From Kordia antarctica (GTDB lineage: Bacteria; Bacteroidota; Bacteroidia; Flavobacteriales; Flavobacteriaceae), in assembly GCF_009901525.1 (NCBI RefSeq), contig NZ_CP019288.1, forward strand, positions 4,803,501-4,867,500: a stretch of DNA of 64,000 nt. The letters run 5' to 3'. The DNA itself is not shown here. Below: more notes on the stretch, generated by a model. That model was not told the DNA's origin. It worked only from the letters and a program-made list of their open reading frames with translations, and ran no database searches. Position 1 is the stretch's first letter.

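Larger units (their letters stand above)
24321..64000 (+). repeat. Tandem array of 327-base Calx-beta repeats (about 121.3 copies)
   Basis: Repeat k starts at 24321 + 327(k-1). Checked starts are 24321, 24648, 37074, 43287, 49827, 62253, 62580, 62907 and 63234, and the register is exact throughout, so every repeat boundary is spaced by 109 codons. Repeats 1-13 carry the variant E(N/T)AGPASVPVSIANP; from repeat 14 (28572) a second variant, ENGGSASVPVSIDNP, appears and mixes with the first. Other two- or three-state sites are TAVNPADY / SATDPNDY / SATDPADY and ENFTVNGN / EDFSVNGS / ENLTVNGT. No Lys or Arg codon was found in any repeat read. The array continues past the window. Confidence 0.95.

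Noticed and set aside
24303-63997. Many - strand reading frames of 60-102 codons
   Set aside because: They recur with the repeat period, are low in complexity, and lie antisense to a continuous + strand frame with a clear domain pattern; they are shadows.
24321-64000. Regular repeats as a possible CRISPR array or satellite DNA
   Set aside because: The unit is 327 bases, codes in frame for a Calx-beta-like domain and has no short-repeat/unique-spacer structure.

Overview
The window looks like a chromosome segment of a marine-type member of the Bacteroidota, most likely Flavobacteriaceae. The evidence is low GC, promoter boxes of the TTTG / TAnnTTTG type, genes that almost all lack a Shine-Dalgarno sequence except rpsU, tRNA genes without encoded CCA, and the order rpsU - tyrosine recombinase - hpf - tRNAs - tuf. 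A Kordia-like genus is a guess from memory, not something shown by the sequence.

Layout. Positions 1-182 hold the C-terminal end of a protein resembling a family 13 alpha-amylase. Positions 183-670 are non-coding with decayed dispersed-repeat fragments. From 671 to about 16 kb lies a core information-processing block on the + strand: rpsU, a XerC-type recombinase, hpf, tRNA-Thr/Tyr/Gly/Thr, tuf, tRNA-Trp, secE, nusG, rplK, rplA, rplJ, rplL, rpoB, rpoC and a small DUF3467 gene. This resembles the tRNA-tufB-secE-nusG-rplKAJL-rpoBC order of Escherichia coli. prfC (release factor 3) follows on the - strand, separated by two strong terminators.

From 18,091 the content changes. A 280-residue exported protein of unknown function is followed, after 11 bases, by one enormous reading frame that starts at 18,945 and is still open at the window edge (at least 15,018 residues). 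It begins with a signal peptide, a glycine-rich region, about six thrombospondin type 3-like calcium-binding segments and two Ig-like modules. From 24,321 on it consists only of Calx-beta-type repeats of 109 residues (327 bases), about 121.3 copies to the window end. The register is exact, no lysine or arginine was seen, and there are several very recent kilobase-scale internal duplications. It is probably a secreted, calcium-stabilised, highly acidic surface fibre or adhesin. Its C-terminus, and so its secretion route, lies outside the window.

How the genes work together: the first part builds the core of transcription and translation (ribosomal proteins, elongation factor Tu, RNA polymerase beta/beta', NusG, RF3, HPF for ribosome hibernation). 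The second part is an accessory cell-surface locus with no visible functional link to the first.
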